From assembly GCA_014360905.1 (NCBI GenBank), contig JACIWW010000002.1, positions 1 through 64,000 of the forward strand: a stretch of DNA of 64,000 nucleotides. Direction: 5' to 3'. This DNA is from Chloroflexota bacterium. GTDB lineage: Bacteria > Chloroflexota > Anaerolineae > UBA2200. The notes beneath the pieces were generated by a model. That model had not been told where the DNA came from and did not search any database. It worked only from the letters and a program-made list of their open reading frames with translations. A program made the translations under genes and the position numbers. Positions 8,516 to 19,600 of the stretch are shown here, one piece after another (within the stretch, counting starts at the first letter, position 1; each line of letters begins with the position of its first letter).

Positions 8516-9505
8516 ATGGCCAAAAAGACATTTGCAGGCAAAAGTCCCCGTATTCTGGTTACTGGTGCTGTTGGTCAGATAGGCTCTGAATTGACACCGG
8601 CACTGCGACAACGATACGGCGCAGAAAATGTCGTAGCCGCTGGCCATAGGAAACCTCCTAGCGCTGAACTTCGTGACGCAGGTCCCTTTGAATTCATTGA
8701 TGTAACCAGACGGGAAACGATCGAAGCGGTGGTGGACAAGTACAGCATTGACACTATTTATCACCTGGCTGCCATCCTTTCCGCTGCAGGGGAAAAGAAC
8801 CCCCAACTGGCGTGGGATGTAAACATCAATGGACTGTACAACGTCCTGGAAGTGGCACGCGAGCGCAAACTCGTGCGGGTTTTCTGCCCTAGTTCCATTG
8901 CTGCTTTTGGTCCGGAAACTCCGCGAGACAACACACCGCAAGAAACGGTTCTTCGCCCTAGAACCATGTACGGAGTGACCAAGGTCGCTGGCGAACTGTT
9001 GTGCGACTATTACTTTTATCGTTTTGGTGTAGATGTGCGTGGCGTCCGTTACCCTGGCATCATCAGCAGCGAGACACCGCCAGGCGGTGGTACTACGGAC
9101 TATGCGGTGGAGATCTTTTATGAGGCCATCAAATACAAACGCTACAATTGCTTTTTGAGAGAAGACACCGTCTTGCCTATGATGTACATGCCGGACTGCA
9201 TCAAGGCCACCATACAATTGATGGAAGCGGATCTCTCCCAGTTGACCCGGCATTCCGACTACAACCTGGCTGCGTTCAACTTCTCGCCGGCAGAGTTGGT
9301 GGCCGAAATCAAGAAGCACATTCCTGACCTGACTTGCACCTACAATCCTGACTTTCGTCAGCAAATTGCAGATTCTTGGCCACGGAGCATTGACGACAGT
9401 GCTGCGCGCAGGGATTGGGGCTGGAAACCGGATTATGACTTGGCAACAATGGTAGCGGATATGCTGGAGAAGTTGGGGAAGAAGCACGCGGAAGGGAAGT
9501 TATAG
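8516..9505 (+). CDS. NAD-dependent epimerase/dehydratase, L-threonine 3-dehydrogenase type
   Basis: This 329-residue short-chain (extended SDR) enzyme carries the Rossmann motif in ILVTGAVGQIGSEL and the catalytic YGVTK (Tyr-x-x-x-Lys), with Ser in CPSSIAAFG. The SDR-type threonine dehydrogenase oxidises L-threonine to 2-amino-3-ketobutyrate. The gene immediately downstream encodes the CoA-dependent lyase for that unstable product, which strongly supports this role over a sugar epimerase. The ATG at 8516 is preceded by AAAGGAGAG. The length agrees with SDR threonine dehydrogenases (about 310-330 residues). Confidence 0.85.
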   Translation: MAKKTFAGKSPRILVTGAVGQIGSELTPALRQRYGAENVVAAGHRKPPSAELRDAGPFEFIDVTRRETIEAVVDKYSIDTIYHLAAILSAAGEKNPQLAWDVNINGLYNVLEVARERKLVRVFCPSSIAAFGPETPRDNTPQETVLRPRTMYGVTKVAGELLCDYYFYRFGVDVRGVRYPGIISSETPPGGGTTDYAVEIFYEAIKYKRYNCFLREDTVLPMMYMPDCIKATIQLMEADLSQLTRHSDYNLAAFNFSPAELVAEIKKHIPDLTCTYNPDFRQQIADSWPRSIDDSAARRDWGWKPDYDLATMVADMLEKLGKKHAEGKL

Positions 9506-9587
9506 AAACAGGTAGCAAGGTAAGGAGTGCAATGGACCGCGAGATGCTCGTGGTGTGGTCCATAACTTGATCTAGGAGGGGAAAGGA

Positions 9588-10772
9588 ATGGAAAAGGATA
9601 AGCTGGCTTTCATTGACGAAGATGTTGCCAGCCTGAAGGAGCAAGGGCTGTTTATCCGTATCCCAACAATTGAGAGCGCCCAAGGCCCCTGGCTCATCGT
9701 GGACGGCAAACAAGTGCTCAATTTTTGCTCCAATAATTATCTGGGCCTGGCCAATCACCCTCGCATGAAAGAGGCGGCCAAAAAGGCGATTGACCAATTC
9801 GGCGTAGGCCCTGCCGCCGTGCGTTCCATTGCGGGTACGATTAGCCTGCACCTGGAATTTGAGCGGCGTATTGCGGCGTTCAAAGGAGTGGAGGATGCGC
9901 TTTATGTGCAGTCAGGTTTCTGCGCCAACCAGGCGGCAATTCCGCCCTTGGTGGGCAAGGAAGATGTCGTTTTCTCCGACCGACTGAACCACGCTTCGAT
10001 CATCGATGGCTGTCGGTTATCCGGTGCAAAGATCATTGTCTACGAGCACTGCGATGCAGCCGATGCAGAGCGCGTTATCAGGGAGAACTTGCCCAATTAC
10101 CGGCGGGGTATGCTGATCACGGATGGCGTGTTCAGCATGGATGGCGATATTGCCCCATTGGACAAATTGTACGAAATTGCCGAACGTTATGGTGTGTTGA
10201 CCATGGTGGATGATGCCCATGGCGAAGGGGTGCTGGGCCGGGGCGGTCGAGGCATCGTGGACCACTTTGGACTGCACGGCAAATTTGATGTGGAAATTGG
10301 CACGCTTTCCAAGGCTTTCGGCGTGGTTGGCGGCGTTATCGCAGGGAAGCGCAAAATTGTGGACTATTTGCGGCAGAAAGCGCGGCCTTTTCTCTTCTCT
10401 AGTGCTGTAACTGCTGCCGATACTGCCGCCTGCCTGGCTGCAGTGGACATCCTGGAATCCTCAACCGAATTGGTGGATCGTCTGTGGGAGAACACCCGTT
10501 ACTTCAAAGCAGAAGTCCAACGCCTAGGTTTTGACACGGGCAATAGCGTAACGCCTATTACCCCTATCATGCTTGGCGAAGCGCCGTTAGCCAAGGAGTT
10601 CTCGAAGAGGCTATTTGACCATGGTGTTTTTGCCATGGCCATTGGTTTTCCCACGGTGCCACGTGGCAAGGCGCGCATCCGCGTCATGATCTCTGCCTCG
10701 CACAGCAAGGATGACCTGGATCAGGGTTTGGAAGCCTTTGCCAAAGTAGGCAAGGAGTTGGGAGTTATTTAG
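9588..10772 (+). CDS. kbl: Glycine C-acetyltransferase (2-amino-3-ketobutyrate CoA ligase)
   Basis: This PLP enzyme of the alpha-oxoamine synthase family cleaves 2-amino-3-ketobutyrate with CoA to glycine and acetyl-CoA. The 394 residues contain the substrate segment [27 protein letters not shown], the PLP-binding [10 protein letters not shown] and the Schiff-base lysine K242 in GTLSKAFG. The gene starts with ATG behind GGAGGGGAAAGG, 82 bp after the dehydrogenase gene, completing the two-step threonine catabolic operon. The family also includes serine palmitoyltransferase-like enzymes, but context favours kbl. Confidence 0.95.
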   Translation: MEKDKLAFIDEDVASLKEQGLFIRIPTIESAQGPWLIVDGKQVLNFCSNNYLGLANHPRMKEAAKKAIDQFGVGPAAVRSIAGTISLHLEFERRIAAFKGVEDALYVQSGFCANQAAIPPLVGKEDVVFSDRLNHASIIDGCRLSGAKIIVYEHCDAADAERVIRENLPNYRRGMLITDGVFSMDGDIAPLDKLYEIAERYGVLTMVDDAHGEGVLGRGGRGIVDHFGLHGKFDVEIGTLSKAFGVVGGVIAGKRKIVDYLRQKARPFLFSSAVTAADTAACLAAVDILESSTELVDRLWENTRYFKAEVQRLGFDTGNSVTPITPIMLGEAPLAKEFSKRLFDHGVFAMAIGFPTVPRGKARIRVMISASHSKDDLDQGLEAFAKVGKELGVI

Positions 10773-10814
10773 CAGGACGCGCGAGGCTATTTTTAAAAGA
10801 CAAGGTGTTGCGAA

Positions 10815-10851
10815 GGGCTCCCATACTGCCAAACGTTGGGCACGGGAGCCC
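10815..10851. terminator. Hairpin between convergent kbl and phosphofructokinase genes
   Basis: GGGCTCCC (10815-10822) and GGGAGCCC (10844-10851) form an 8-bp stem in the 120-bp gap between convergent genes. No T-run follows on either side, so termination is only a likely role. Confidence 0.45.
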
Positions 10852-10892
10852 CACCTGCTTGCTTTTGGGCCATTTTAGCATCCCACGGAGCA

Positions 10893-12095
10893 TTATACGA
10901 AATACTTCACCAAGCGCACATACTTTGGCTGTAGTTCGCCAATCAATGGCCGCGCATAGGCCAGAAAAGCCTCGGTGGGGTAATTCCCTGCTTCGTTCAT
11001 GAATTCAGGCGGCAGCATCCTCTCCTTATTGGCAATTTCTCCTAGGCTGGCGACGCCCAGAGAGCAGTGATACTCGGGACCTGGGTCACGGATGAGTGTG
11101 ATCATACCCTCGGCCCGCCCCGCCACAGCTTCTTTGACCGCCTGTCGCCCAACCCGGTAGGCTTCCTCCAAGTCAATTGGTGAAGCGCAGATCATCAGGG
11201 AGCGTTGAATGTAGTTCGGCTTGTCTAAGCGCACTTTCAGCCCCAATCGCCCAGTGAGCAACGTAGCGACAAAGTCGCTTACGCCGCCTTTCATGCGGTG
11301 ACCAAAAGCATCGATCTCTTTTGGTGCATACTCCTCGCCCAATGTCTTGCCTGGCGCTTCCTGCGCTCCCTCGCTCATGGCAATGACCACATGCCCCCGT
11401 TCTTCGTAGCAGCGTTTTACGTCTTCCGTAAGTTGTTCCACGCTGACCGGCCGTTCCGGGACATACACCAGGTGTGGAGCGTCGCCTTCTTCTTCCCTGG
11501 CCAATGCCGCCGCTGCGGTGAGCCACCCAGCATTGCGCCCCATGATCTCGACGATTTTCACAGGGCTTTCAGGTCCCATTGCTTCCGTGTCCCGCCCGGT
11601 ATCGCGAACGGCCATGGCCACAAAGCGCGCGGCGCTGGGATAGCCAGGACAGTGATCGGTGGCCCACAAGTCATTGTCCACGGTTTTGGGCACGCCAATG
11701 ACATGCAGTTCATAGCCTGCATCGGCAGCCAATTTGTGCAATTGCCAGCTTGTATCCGCTGAATCGTTGCCACCGATATAGTGCAGGTAGCGAATGTTCC
11801 GTGCCTTCAACACTTCCAGAATGCGTTCATAATCCTTAGGCGTGACTTTGTAGCGCACGGTTCCTAACGCTGCACCGGGCGTATGGCGCAAACCCTCAAT
11901 TACCTCTGGGGATTGCCGTCGCAAATCGATAAACTGGTCCTGCAGCAAACCGCGGATGCCTCGGTACATGCCGTAAATCTCACCAATCTCATCATGAGCC
12001 ATTGCCTCGTGGATCACCCCACATAGACTGTTGTTAATGGCTACTGTTGGCCCGCCAGACTGCCCAACGACGAGGTTACCCTTTGCCTTGCTCAT
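10893..12095 (-). CDS. Pyrophosphate-dependent 6-phosphofructokinase
   Basis: This 400-residue enzyme of the phosphofructokinase family acts on fructose 6-phosphate in glycolysis. It starts NLVVGQSGGPTVAINNSL with the phosphate-binding loop. Two markers point to PPi rather than ATP as phosphoryl donor: the motif GGNDS has Asp where ATP enzymes have Gly, and PKTVDND has Lys where ATP enzymes have Gly. Substrate-binding MGRNAGWL and SEGAQ follow. The start is the ATG at 12095 behind AGGAGGAGAC; upstream reading is unsupported. It is transcribed toward kbl as a single gene. Confidence 0.92.
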   Translation of the reverse strand: MSKAKGNLVVGQSGGPTVAINNSLCGVIHEAMAHDEIGEIYGMYRGIRGLLQDQFIDLRRQSPEVIEGLRHTPGAALGTVRYKVTPKDYERILEVLKARNIRYLHYIGGNDSADTSWQLHKLAADAGYELHVIGVPKTVDNDLWATDHCPGYPSAARFVAMAVRDTGRDTEAMGPESPVKIVEIMGRNAGWLTAAAALAREEEGDAPHLVYVPERPVSVEQLTEDVKRCYEERGHVVIAMSEGAQEAPGKTLGEEYAPKEIDAFGHRMKGGVSDFVATLLTGRLGLKVRLDKPNYIQRSLMICASPIDLEEAYRVGRQAVKEAVAGRAEGMITLIRDPGPEYHCSLGVASLGEIANKERMLPPEFMNEAGNYPTEAFLAYARPLIGELQPKYVRLVKYFV

Positions 12096-12277
12096 GTCTC
12101 CTCCTTTAATAACCATAGTACTGACTTGCCCGCAACAAGGCTTGTTCCTGTCAAAACCGTATCGCAGCGGTCTTTCCCTTGCTTCATCCAATATCTATCA
12201 CGGCGCTTACATTGTAGCACTGGCAGCGTGAGCGAGCAAATGCCTGTTCAAGAGAATCTGCAGCCGTGTACACCGAA

Positions 12278-12306
12278 TTGACTCCATAGCAAAATGGGTA
12301 TATTAT
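12278..12306 (+). promoter_or_regulatory. Promoter of the FtsB-like / GT-C operon
   Basis: TTGACT (12278-12283), a 17-bp spacer and TATTAT (12301-12306) precede the DivIC/FtsB-like gene by about 65 bp. The region 12096-12277 separates it from the divergent phosphofructokinase gene and shows nothing else clear. Confidence 0.7.
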
Positions 12307-12373
12307 TTTAGCATAAGAGCTTGGTAAAGCAGTCATCTTCTTTGCAAAATTATTGTATGCTGGGGTGTGGACA

Positions 12374-12781
12374 ATGAGGAACGGAAGACAACGTTTGCCA
12401 ATTCCACAAACCGATATCATAACCGTGCTTGCTGCTATTGCCGCCGTTTTCTTCGTCCTTGCATTTGGTGGTAAGGCAGTGGAAGGATATCGCGTACAGC
12501 GATACAATGCCGTGCTGCGTGCAGAAGTTGCCGCGCTGCGAGAAGAGCAGGAAAGCCTCAAGAAGCGCCTGGAACATGTGCAAACTCCAGAATATATAGA
12601 AGAGGTAGCACGCGAGCAGTACAAATGGGTCAAACCGGGCGAAAACCCAATCATCTCGATCTTCCGAAGCCGTCCTATCATGCTCACGACCCCAACCTTG
12701 GTGTCTCAGCCCGAAGCACTTGCTGCTTCATCGCTTTCCCACTGGCCAGAGTGGTTCGACCTGTTGAAAGGGAACCGGTGA
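12374..12781 (+). CDS. FtsB/DivIC-like septum formation initiator
   Basis: The 135-residue bitopic protein has one transmembrane helix (TVLAAIAAVFFVLAFGGKAVEGY), then a coiled coil (NAVLRAEVAALREEQESLKKRLEHV). After that comes the characteristic YIEEVAREQYKWVKPGENPI, equivalent to the ...YIEE.AR..l..v.pGE block of the DivIC/FtsB family. Such proteins scaffold the divisome through FtsL partners. The ATG at 12374 is chosen because GGGG lies at good spacing; an in-frame TTG at 12353 is weaker. The next gene starts 8 bp downstream, so it is cotranscribed with a lipoprotein and a membrane glycosyltransferase. Confidence 0.85.
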   Translation: MRNGRQRLPIPQTDIITVLAAIAAVFFVLAFGGKAVEGYRVQRYNAVLRAEVAALREEQESLKKRLEHVQTPEYIEEVAREQYKWVKPGENPIISIFRSRPIMLTTPTLVSQPEALAASSLSHWPEWFDLLKGNR

Positions 12782-12788
12782 ATCCGCT

Positions 12789-13562
12789 ATGGGAGCTCCT
12801 GAGCACAGGTCCAGATTGGATTGGACCCAAGCAGGGTTGGGCCTTCTTTTGTTTTTACTGGCTGTACTGACAGGATGCGGCGCCTTGCGTTTTCCCGGGC
12901 AGACACCTGGGCTACTCGATTCCACTCTAGTTGAATCCATTCCTACACCAACGCTGGCACCTGTGCTCCTTACACCCGTGCCAACCAATACTCCGATGCC
13001 TTCTGCTGCCCCCTTGTCCTCACCCACCCCCACTTTTGGTTTGCCATTGCCTGAACCTACTTGCCTTGCCACTCCCATGTGGGGTTTAGGGGATGTGTGG
13101 AGAAACGACCCTGTGCGCACGCGGCTGGGCTGCCCGGTTGGGGAGCAAATCGGGGTGCAAGGTGAGGAAGTATACTTCCAAAATGGGCGCATGCTGTGGC
13201 GCCCAGATAGCGGACTGATTTATGTGCTTTTCGAGAGAACGCAGGCTGAGGGCTGGGGAGCCTTCGTGGACACCTTTCAGCCTTCTGATGCAGAGGTTTC
13301 CCCGGCTGTAATTGAACCGACACCCATGCCTGGCGGGCCGATCTATGCCCAGCCTACGGGAAGGTTTGGCAAGATTTGGCGCGAGAACGCTTGGCTGCGG
13401 GAACGCCTGGGATGGGCAGTGCTTCAGAATCCCAAGGGCCAGAAGGATCCTATTGTCCATTTCAATGGAGCATTGCAAGACTTCGAACGCGGCGTTTTGT
13501 TCTGGGATGGGGTCACCTGTTTCGTGCTCCGCACCGATGATATGTCCTGGGACATGTACTAG
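12789..13562 (+). CDS. Lipoprotein with two LGFP-like repeats
   Basis: The 257-residue protein has a lipoprotein signal (LLLFLLAVLTGC, lipid-attachment Cys30), a Pro/Thr linker and two similar modules of about 55 residues. The first runs from GLGDVWRNDPVRTRLGCPVG to FQNGRMLWRPDSGLIYVLF. The second runs from FGKIWRENAWLRERLGWAV to FERGVLFWDGVTCFVLR. The W..n..vr.rLG pattern with a following F.nG.m.W resembles LGFP repeats found in wall-associated proteins. It is expected on the outer face of the membrane. It lies between an FtsB-like gene and a GT-C glycosyltransferase, which suggests a cell-envelope role, but the function is unknown. Confidence 0.7.
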   Translation: MGAPEHRSRLDWTQAGLGLLLFLLAVLTGCGALRFPGQTPGLLDSTLVESIPTPTLAPVLLTPVPTNTPMPSAAPLSSPTPTFGLPLPEPTCLATPMWGLGDVWRNDPVRTRLGCPVGEQIGVQGEEVYFQNGRMLWRPDSGLIYVLFERTQAEGWGAFVDTFQPSDAEVSPAVIEPTPMPGGPIYAQPTGRFGKIWRENAWLRERLGWAVLQNPKGQKDPIVHFNGALQDFERGVLFWDGVTCFVLRTDDMSWDMY

Positions 13563-13567
13563 GGGAG

Positions 13568-16552
13568 GTGAACACGCTGCTCGCCAAGATTGAGCATCTC
13601 TGGAGGAGTGAGAAGGGCGAGCGCCAGTGGGGTCGTGACACAGTTCGCCCCTATCTACCATTGCTATCTGTACTGGCACTGGGCTTCTATGTGAGCCGAA
13701 TATTCGTGGAGGTGTTTCCATACCCCATTCCCTTCCTGCTTCTATGGCTCGCCAGCGCCGCTATAGCGGTATTGGCAGGGGGTTCGTTGATTCTATGGGG
13801 TCGTAAGCGCCCTTTAGATTCCTCTCCATTCTTGATTCTTTACCTCTATATCCTCTGGCCTTGGCAGAGTCCTACTTTGGCCTGCAGCATTGGGTTCATT
13901 GCTATCATCGCTTTTGCACACAGCAACATGCGCCAAATGCATCCATCGCTGAAAGACGGGATACTTTTTATCGCATGCTTGGTTTTATATGTACACACAC
14001 TCGCCCCCACTATCTTGCCGGCCGATAGCGGTGAATTTCAGCTCGTTGCCCACGTCTTAGGCATCGCTCACCCCCCAGGGTATCCCTTTTACACTATGCT
14101 AGCCAAGTTGTTTACCTTCATCCCATGGGGAGATATTGCCCATCGTGTGAATCTGCTTTCTGCCGTAACCAGCGCGTTCGCTTTGTTAACACTGAGCTCT
14201 ACAGTCAGGTGCGTTACGGGATCGGGCATGGCCGGCTGGATTGCAGCCGCAATGCTTGGCGTCGCCCCTACCTTCTGGGCGCAGAGCACGACGGCAAATA
14301 TCCGCAGTTTAACTGCGCTGTTCACCGCCCTGCAATTGCATGCTCTTGTTGCTTATGCTGAGAAGAAACAGCCCAACTACTTGCTAGTCTTTGCCTTCGT
14401 GCTGGGTCTGGGCTTGACTCATCACAGTTCGCTCCTTCTATTGGCACCACCCTATATAGTTTTTCTGCTGCTTTCTGATCCTGCGCTATTGCGCAAGCCT
14501 CGTGTATGGCTGCGCCCCTTGCTGGCTTTTCTGCTGTCCTTGTCCATTCTGCTCTATCTCCCTCTGCGCAGCGCAATGGGTGCGCCCTTTGACCCACAGC
14601 CCATCCGTAGTCTGTCTGGATTCCTGAACCATGTTTTGGCCCTGGGCTTTCGTGGGGATATGTTCTATTTCGTTCAGCCCTCTGTGTTGCTGGCTAGGCT
14701 CAGGGTGTTGGGGAATATCCTAGCCCTTGAATTTACGTCCATTTGGCTGGTTTGGGGCATTGTCGGCACAGGCAGTCTGTTGCTACGCCGGAAAAAGCTG
14801 TTGCTGCTCTATGGCGGTGTCTTTTTGGTCAATGCGTTAACTGCAGCTACTTACCGTGCCCCACAAACTGTGGAATATCTGATGCCCGCTTACGTTGCGT
14901 TGGCATTCATCTGCGCCTATGGGGCGTGGTCATTCAGCGGCTTGCTGCGCCTTCGCTCCCTTTCATCTCTGGTGTTGGCTATAGCCATGCTGGTACCTGC
15001 TGTGATGCTCTGGCGCAACTACCCCAGCTTCAGGCAACTGAGTCGAGATGTATCTGCGCGCCAATATGCAGAAGGTTTGCTTGCTGAAGCCCCCCAAGGG
15101 GCTTGTATCCTGGCCAATTGGCACTATGCGACGCCCCTTTGGTATCTTCAGCGCGTCGAGAAAGTGCGTCCTGACGTGGAAGTGCTCTACGTCTATCCAG
15201 AGGGAGCAGAACCAATTGCTCAAACCTGGTTACGGCGCTTGAAGAGCATTGTGGCCAAGTGCCCGACGATTGTCACCAACTATTATCCCGAGTTTCAGGA
15301 TACCCCTTATACATTTCAACCCTTCGCTGGGGCTTTTGCGGTGCAAACTGCACCCATTTACCAAATACCAGGCGAAGCCCTTGCCTCAACGATGTCATTC
15401 GATAACCGTATTGAACTAGTGGGCTACCGACTTGAGAAGAGCATTGTCTCTCCGGCAGACACGCTGATCTTGCGCACCTATTGGCGTCCGATAGTCAGGC
15501 TGGAGCGTGATTACTCGTTCTTCGTTCATCTGGTGGATGAGACAGGCACAGTTTTAGGCCAAGGGGATACTACTCATCCTGCTGCGCGTTACGAAGTTAG
15601 CCAAGTGGTTGTAGATGAATACCGCATTCCCTTATTGCCCACAGCAAGGCCTGGGCACTACCGACTGATCTTTGGAGTCTATATCACCCTGGCTGGAGGC
15701 GGCTGGCAAAGGCTAACGACTGCTGATGGCGGTGATATGGTGAGTCTGACTGAAGTAGCAGTTGAACCCTCGGATGCCGCCCCGGTGACATTGCACGAGT
15801 TGTATCGCCCATTTGCCTGTGGCTATACCCTATTAGGGGCGGATTATGATCGCAGCCTACCGGATCAGCTCCGTGTATATTTGCACTGGCGCGCTGATCA
15901 CACAGTGACAGAGCAATGGCGAGCAGTGGTGTTCTCAAAGGGCTCCCCTTTAGCCATGGCTGCCTTGCCTGCTCTACCTAAGGGCACCTATTGTACAACG
16001 GCGCACGACTTGCCGGCTGAAGCAGCGAGTCTGGCCTTAGAGGTACAAACTGTCGCTGGTGCTTCCAGCGCCTGGTTGGGGCCTTGGAAGATTCCCCTTG
16101 GTTCTCGGGTGAACCTGCCAATGCCATGGGCAGATGCGAGGTACATCCCTTTGGGCGGCGAGATGATCTTGGTAAGGGCAGAATACCCGCTCGGCTTGTG
16201 CTATGACGATCCGTTGCATGCACGGGCCACTTTTGTGGGTGCCAAGCCTATTACCAACGACTATACCGTTTCTGTGAGCATTGTGGGGGTAAACGGCACG
16301 TGGCGTGCTCAACACGATGGAACACCTGCGCTAGGAGCGATACCGACACTGAAGTGGATCCGTGGCGTTACCGTTTTTGATGACCACGATTTGCACTTGC
16401 CGCCGATTGCTACTGGACATGGCGTGCTGCATCTGACAGTTTACGATGCCTTCACGATGAGACTCCTGCCGATACTGGACGAACGTCTGGCACGCCTGGG
16501 ACAGGGGACTCGGATTGAGCTGGGGGAAGTAGAAGTCTCGTGCCATCGCTAA
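13568..16552 (+). CDS. DUF2723 (GT117-like) membrane glycosyltransferase with C-terminal beta-rich domains
   Basis: This 994-residue protein has about 12 transmembrane helices in its first half and soluble domains after about residue 560. The segment LPADSGEFQLVAHVLGIAHPPGYPFYTMLAKLF, followed by RVNLLSA, is the hallmark of DUF2723, a GT-C fold related to protein O-mannosyltransferases. The Asp in ADSGE is the expected catalytic or metal residue. The C-terminal part contains a module with DYSFFVHLVDETG, also found in three other GT-C proteins of this window. The gene starts at a GTG 5 bp after the lipoprotein stop, with AGGGGAG very close, so the exact start is uncertain. It probably glycosylates surface proteins or lipids. 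Confidence 0.85.
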   Translation: MNTLLAKIEHLWRSEKGERQWGRDTVRPYLPLLSVLALGFYVSRIFVEVFPYPIPFLLLWLASAAIAVLAGGSLILWGRKRPLDSSPFLILYLYILWPWQSPTLACSIGFIAIIAFAHSNMRQMHPSLKDGILFIACLVLYVHTLAPTILPADSGEFQLVAHVLGIAHPPGYPFYTMLAKLFTFIPWGDIAHRVNLLSAVTSAFALLTLSSTVRCVTGSGMAGWIAAAMLGVAPTFWAQSTTANIRSLTALFTALQLHALVAYAEKKQPNYLLVFAFVLGLGLTHHSSLLLLAPPYIVFLLLSDPALLRKPRVWLRPLLAFLLSLSILLYLPLRSAMGAPFDPQPIRSLSGFLNHVLALGFRGDMFYFVQPSVLLARLRVLGNILALEFTSIWLVWGIVGTGSLLLRRKKLLLLYGGVFLVNALTAATYRAPQTVEYLMPAYVALAFICAYGAWSFSGLLRLRSLSSLVLAIAMLVPAVMLWRNYPSFRQLSRDVSARQYAEGLLAEAPQGACILANWHYATPLWYLQRVEKVRPDVEVLYVYPEGAEPIAQTWLRRLKSIVAKCPTIVTNYYPEFQDTPYTFQPFAGAFAVQTAPIYQIPGEALASTMSFDNRIELVGYRLEKSIVSPADTLILRTYWRPIVRLERDYSFFVHLVDETGTVLGQGDTTHPAARYEVSQVVVDEYRIPLLPTARPGHYRLIFGVYITLAGGGWQRLTTADGGDMVSLTEVAVEPSDAAPVTLHELYRPFACGYTLLGADYDRSLPDQLRVYLHWRADHTVTEQWRAVVFSKGSPLAMAALPALPKGTYCTTAHDLPAEAASLALEVQTVAGASSAWLGPWKIPLGSRVNLPMPWADARYIPLGGEMILVRAEYPLGLCYDDPLHARATFVGAKPITNDYTVSVSIVGVNGTWRAQHDGTPALGAIPTLKWIRGVTVFDDHDLHLPPIATGHGVLHLTVYDAFTMRLLPILDERLARLGQGTRIELGEVEVSCHR

Positions 16553-16601
16553 AGCCCGGGTGCATGCATTCCGCTCTTAGCCAAGTGGGAATGTGACTCT
16601 C

Positions 16602-19600
16602 TTAAGGTTGGATCGCCTCCTTCAGCAGCAGTCTGTCGGCAGAAACAACCAAATCGGGTGAGGCGGCAATGGGCAAACGTCCGGCAGGGTCGTAAAGCCC
16701 AACAGCCAGGTAATAGGTTCCTGACACTATCCCTTCCAAGGATAGCGCTACCCGGCTACTCACAACCTCACTGGGCACCCAACGCGTTGTCGGGTAGGCA
16801 TCGCCTCCAGCAAGGATGTCCTGCTGAGCGACAATCTTCTCTGTCGCTGGATCGAAGAGGTGCACAAATACTTTGTAATCTGTGTTCATGATAGATAGGG
16901 CTTGCCAGTGCAACGTCAAGAGCAATTCCCTTCCCGTGCGTTGCAAATCGTAGCCCAATAGACGAACCTGTCCCCCAAAGTCGGCATTGACCGCTGTTTG
17001 CATCTGCGGTATGACAAAGTTGCGTGGCGCTGCGCTAACTCGTACAGGTGTCGGCAGAACAAAGGTTCCTTCTTCTTTCCCAGAGCGCGTTTCGAGCACG
17101 GTGAGCACTACAGCATACTCTCCCACGGGGAATTCGCGATCCAGTTGCACTGTGCAATGGCTGGCAACAATGGCATCTTTTGGCCACAGGGAGCTGGCAT
17201 AGCCACTGATTAGAGGCAGTGTCTGTTGATACAGAACAGTTCCCGCTGCGTCCCGCAGCAATATGCGATATTCATAGTCCTGCTCTATGCGATTTGCGGC
17301 AGCCCACTTGAGCGAAATCGTCAATTTTGCACCTTGCTCCAGTGCGAGAGCGGACAACTGAGCCGCACTCAACGCAAGAGTCGGGTTGAAGTGGTGCAGC
17401 ACTGGATAATCGCGGCGTACTGTGGGATAAGTAACGCGGACGTTGGGGATCATTGCCGTGCTAATGGGTCGCAATGAAGCAGATTCGTAGAGCGTTACTT
17501 GGAGGCTGTACGATGTACCCGGTGGTGTTCCATCATCGAGCGCGAGGGTGTAATGATCGTGGACCAATTCTCCGGGATGCCACATGCCAGTCGGATAGAA
17601 ACCATAGCCTGGTTGGGTATCCAGTCTGGCCACATCCCAGCCTGATGGATCTTTCAGGCGCAGGGCGATCTTGTAATTCTGAGGAGGTGTGGCGAGAACT
17701 CGCCAGGTTAGCATCACCTCTATCGAGCCCGGCGTGTTTTGGGTGGTCTGCGCTCTGGAGAGAGCAATGCACTCGCCAAACTTTTGCAAAATTGGTTCAT
17801 CCGTAGAGGACAGTATTTGGTTATTAATGCGCACCGGCAGCAGATAGGTTGTACCTAGCGTTTCACCACGCGCAGTGATGGGTCGGATTTCTCCCTCCGG
17901 GGTATATACTTGAACGCTCAGGAGGTAGATTCCCCGCATTGTGCTCAATGGAATGGGCAAAACATGCGTGATGGTGTTAGCGACAAGCGGTTCCTCTATG
18001 GCTACCACCGCCTGTGGCGCAGCAAAGAGGTGTTGTGCAGGTGAGACGAGCGCGATCTTAACTACCAAGTCGGCGCGTTGGACGCTGCTCCAGTACGTGG
18101 TAATGGTCAGGCTCTCGCCAGCTTGAGCCTCTGAAGCTGAAAGCTCATAGGATATGAATTTCGCCGCATCACCAAAGCGGACGCCATCTGGGTTGTGATG
18201 CAGGTAAGGGATGCGGTCAAAGTCCATCGTCAGGTCCAATCGTTCTGCAGAAGCACTCCTTGTGATTGCTAGGTCGCTTTCATCGGCAGAAGACTGTACA
18301 TGCATAGCCATTGTTAGAAGTGTCGTCAAGATGACTGTGATGATCACGAGCAAACGCCGGCTGAACCGTACTTCTCGGATGAACAAAAACAAAATCAGGA
18401 TCGAGGCTAGCGTTGAGAGGATTTCGGCGCCAAGTTGTATCCTCGTGCGTCCCAGGCGCAAAAATATCTCATGCTGACCCTGTCCTAGACGTAGCCCGAT
18501 GTATCCCAGACCTGGGAATGCTTCTATTGCCACGCGCTGCCCATCTATTAAAGCTTCCCAGCCGGGGTAGTAATACGTATGAAAAGCCAGAAGTGCTTCA
18601 GGTGAGATCACTTCAATGACCCAACGTTCGGATGTGGGTCCCACCACGAGAGGATTTGCCCATGCGATTTGACCCTCTATGACCAAGGGGGTAGGTTTTG
18701 ATTCACCCTGCCAAAATACTTCTGAAGTGAAAGGTCGTGGGTCAACCCAACGCGGCAAGTAATCGTTACGGATTGTTGTGCCAACGTTCGCTGTGAAGTA
18801 CTCGTACAACATCAGCCGCTGTGTAGTAATATCGCTTTCATTAATGAGGAGCCGTTCTGGATGCAATCCGGCAAGGGCAGAGAGCAAGACAAGCGAACTC
18901 AACAAGAACGCTACCCACAGGTTTTGTCTTGACCGCCTTGGGATAAGATAGGCTACGAGGAGGCTGATTGCGAGTGCTTGCAATGACAGGAAACGCCAGG
19001 GGAATTGCACTATGGGCAACAGCGGAAGATGATCCCACAGTGGCCGGGAGAGCGGTGTGATCATCCAGGTGGCGGACATGAAAAAGAGCGTGACAAAAGC
19101 GCTTTGGGCTTCGATACGGCGCCGTCGAATCCACCAGAATACGATGGTCAATACCCCGGATGCCGCCAACACAGCCTGAACCAGACCCATGCAGAAGGGT
19201 TGCTTGTCCGCCGTGATAGCGTAATCGAAGATAAAACTACGTTGCACCAGGTCCAGGCTGCGGAAATGTAATGCATAGTTAAAATAGCCGGTGGTCATAT
19301 CTTTCAGATATACGTATTTCGTCTCAGTCAAGGCTGGCAGCCAGAACCAGGCACTCAGCAGTATGCCGATACCAAGCGCCAATAAACTGGCCATAGCATA
19401 TCGCGACTTGCTCCGACCAGTCCATATTAGCCATACGACATAGAGCAAAACAAACGGGCTGAAAATCAGAGCAGAGATGTTGTGCGTAAGGATCAGACCT
19501 GCATAAGACAAAGCAACCATGGCAACCGCACGTAGTAGCGAGGCGGTCTCCTGCTGGAGTTGTTTCTGCAGGCGTAACAGGGACCAGAGGATAAAAGGGA

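Noticed and set aside
8402-9487. A 361-residue open frame antisense to the threonine-dehydrogenase-type gene
   Set aside because: The plus strand has clear SDR motifs and a promoter; the antisense product has none.
12184-12687. A 167-residue open frame antisense to the FtsB-like gene
   Set aside because: The low-complexity, Ser/Thr/Arg-rich product fits a shadow of the conserved coiled-coil gene on the other strand.
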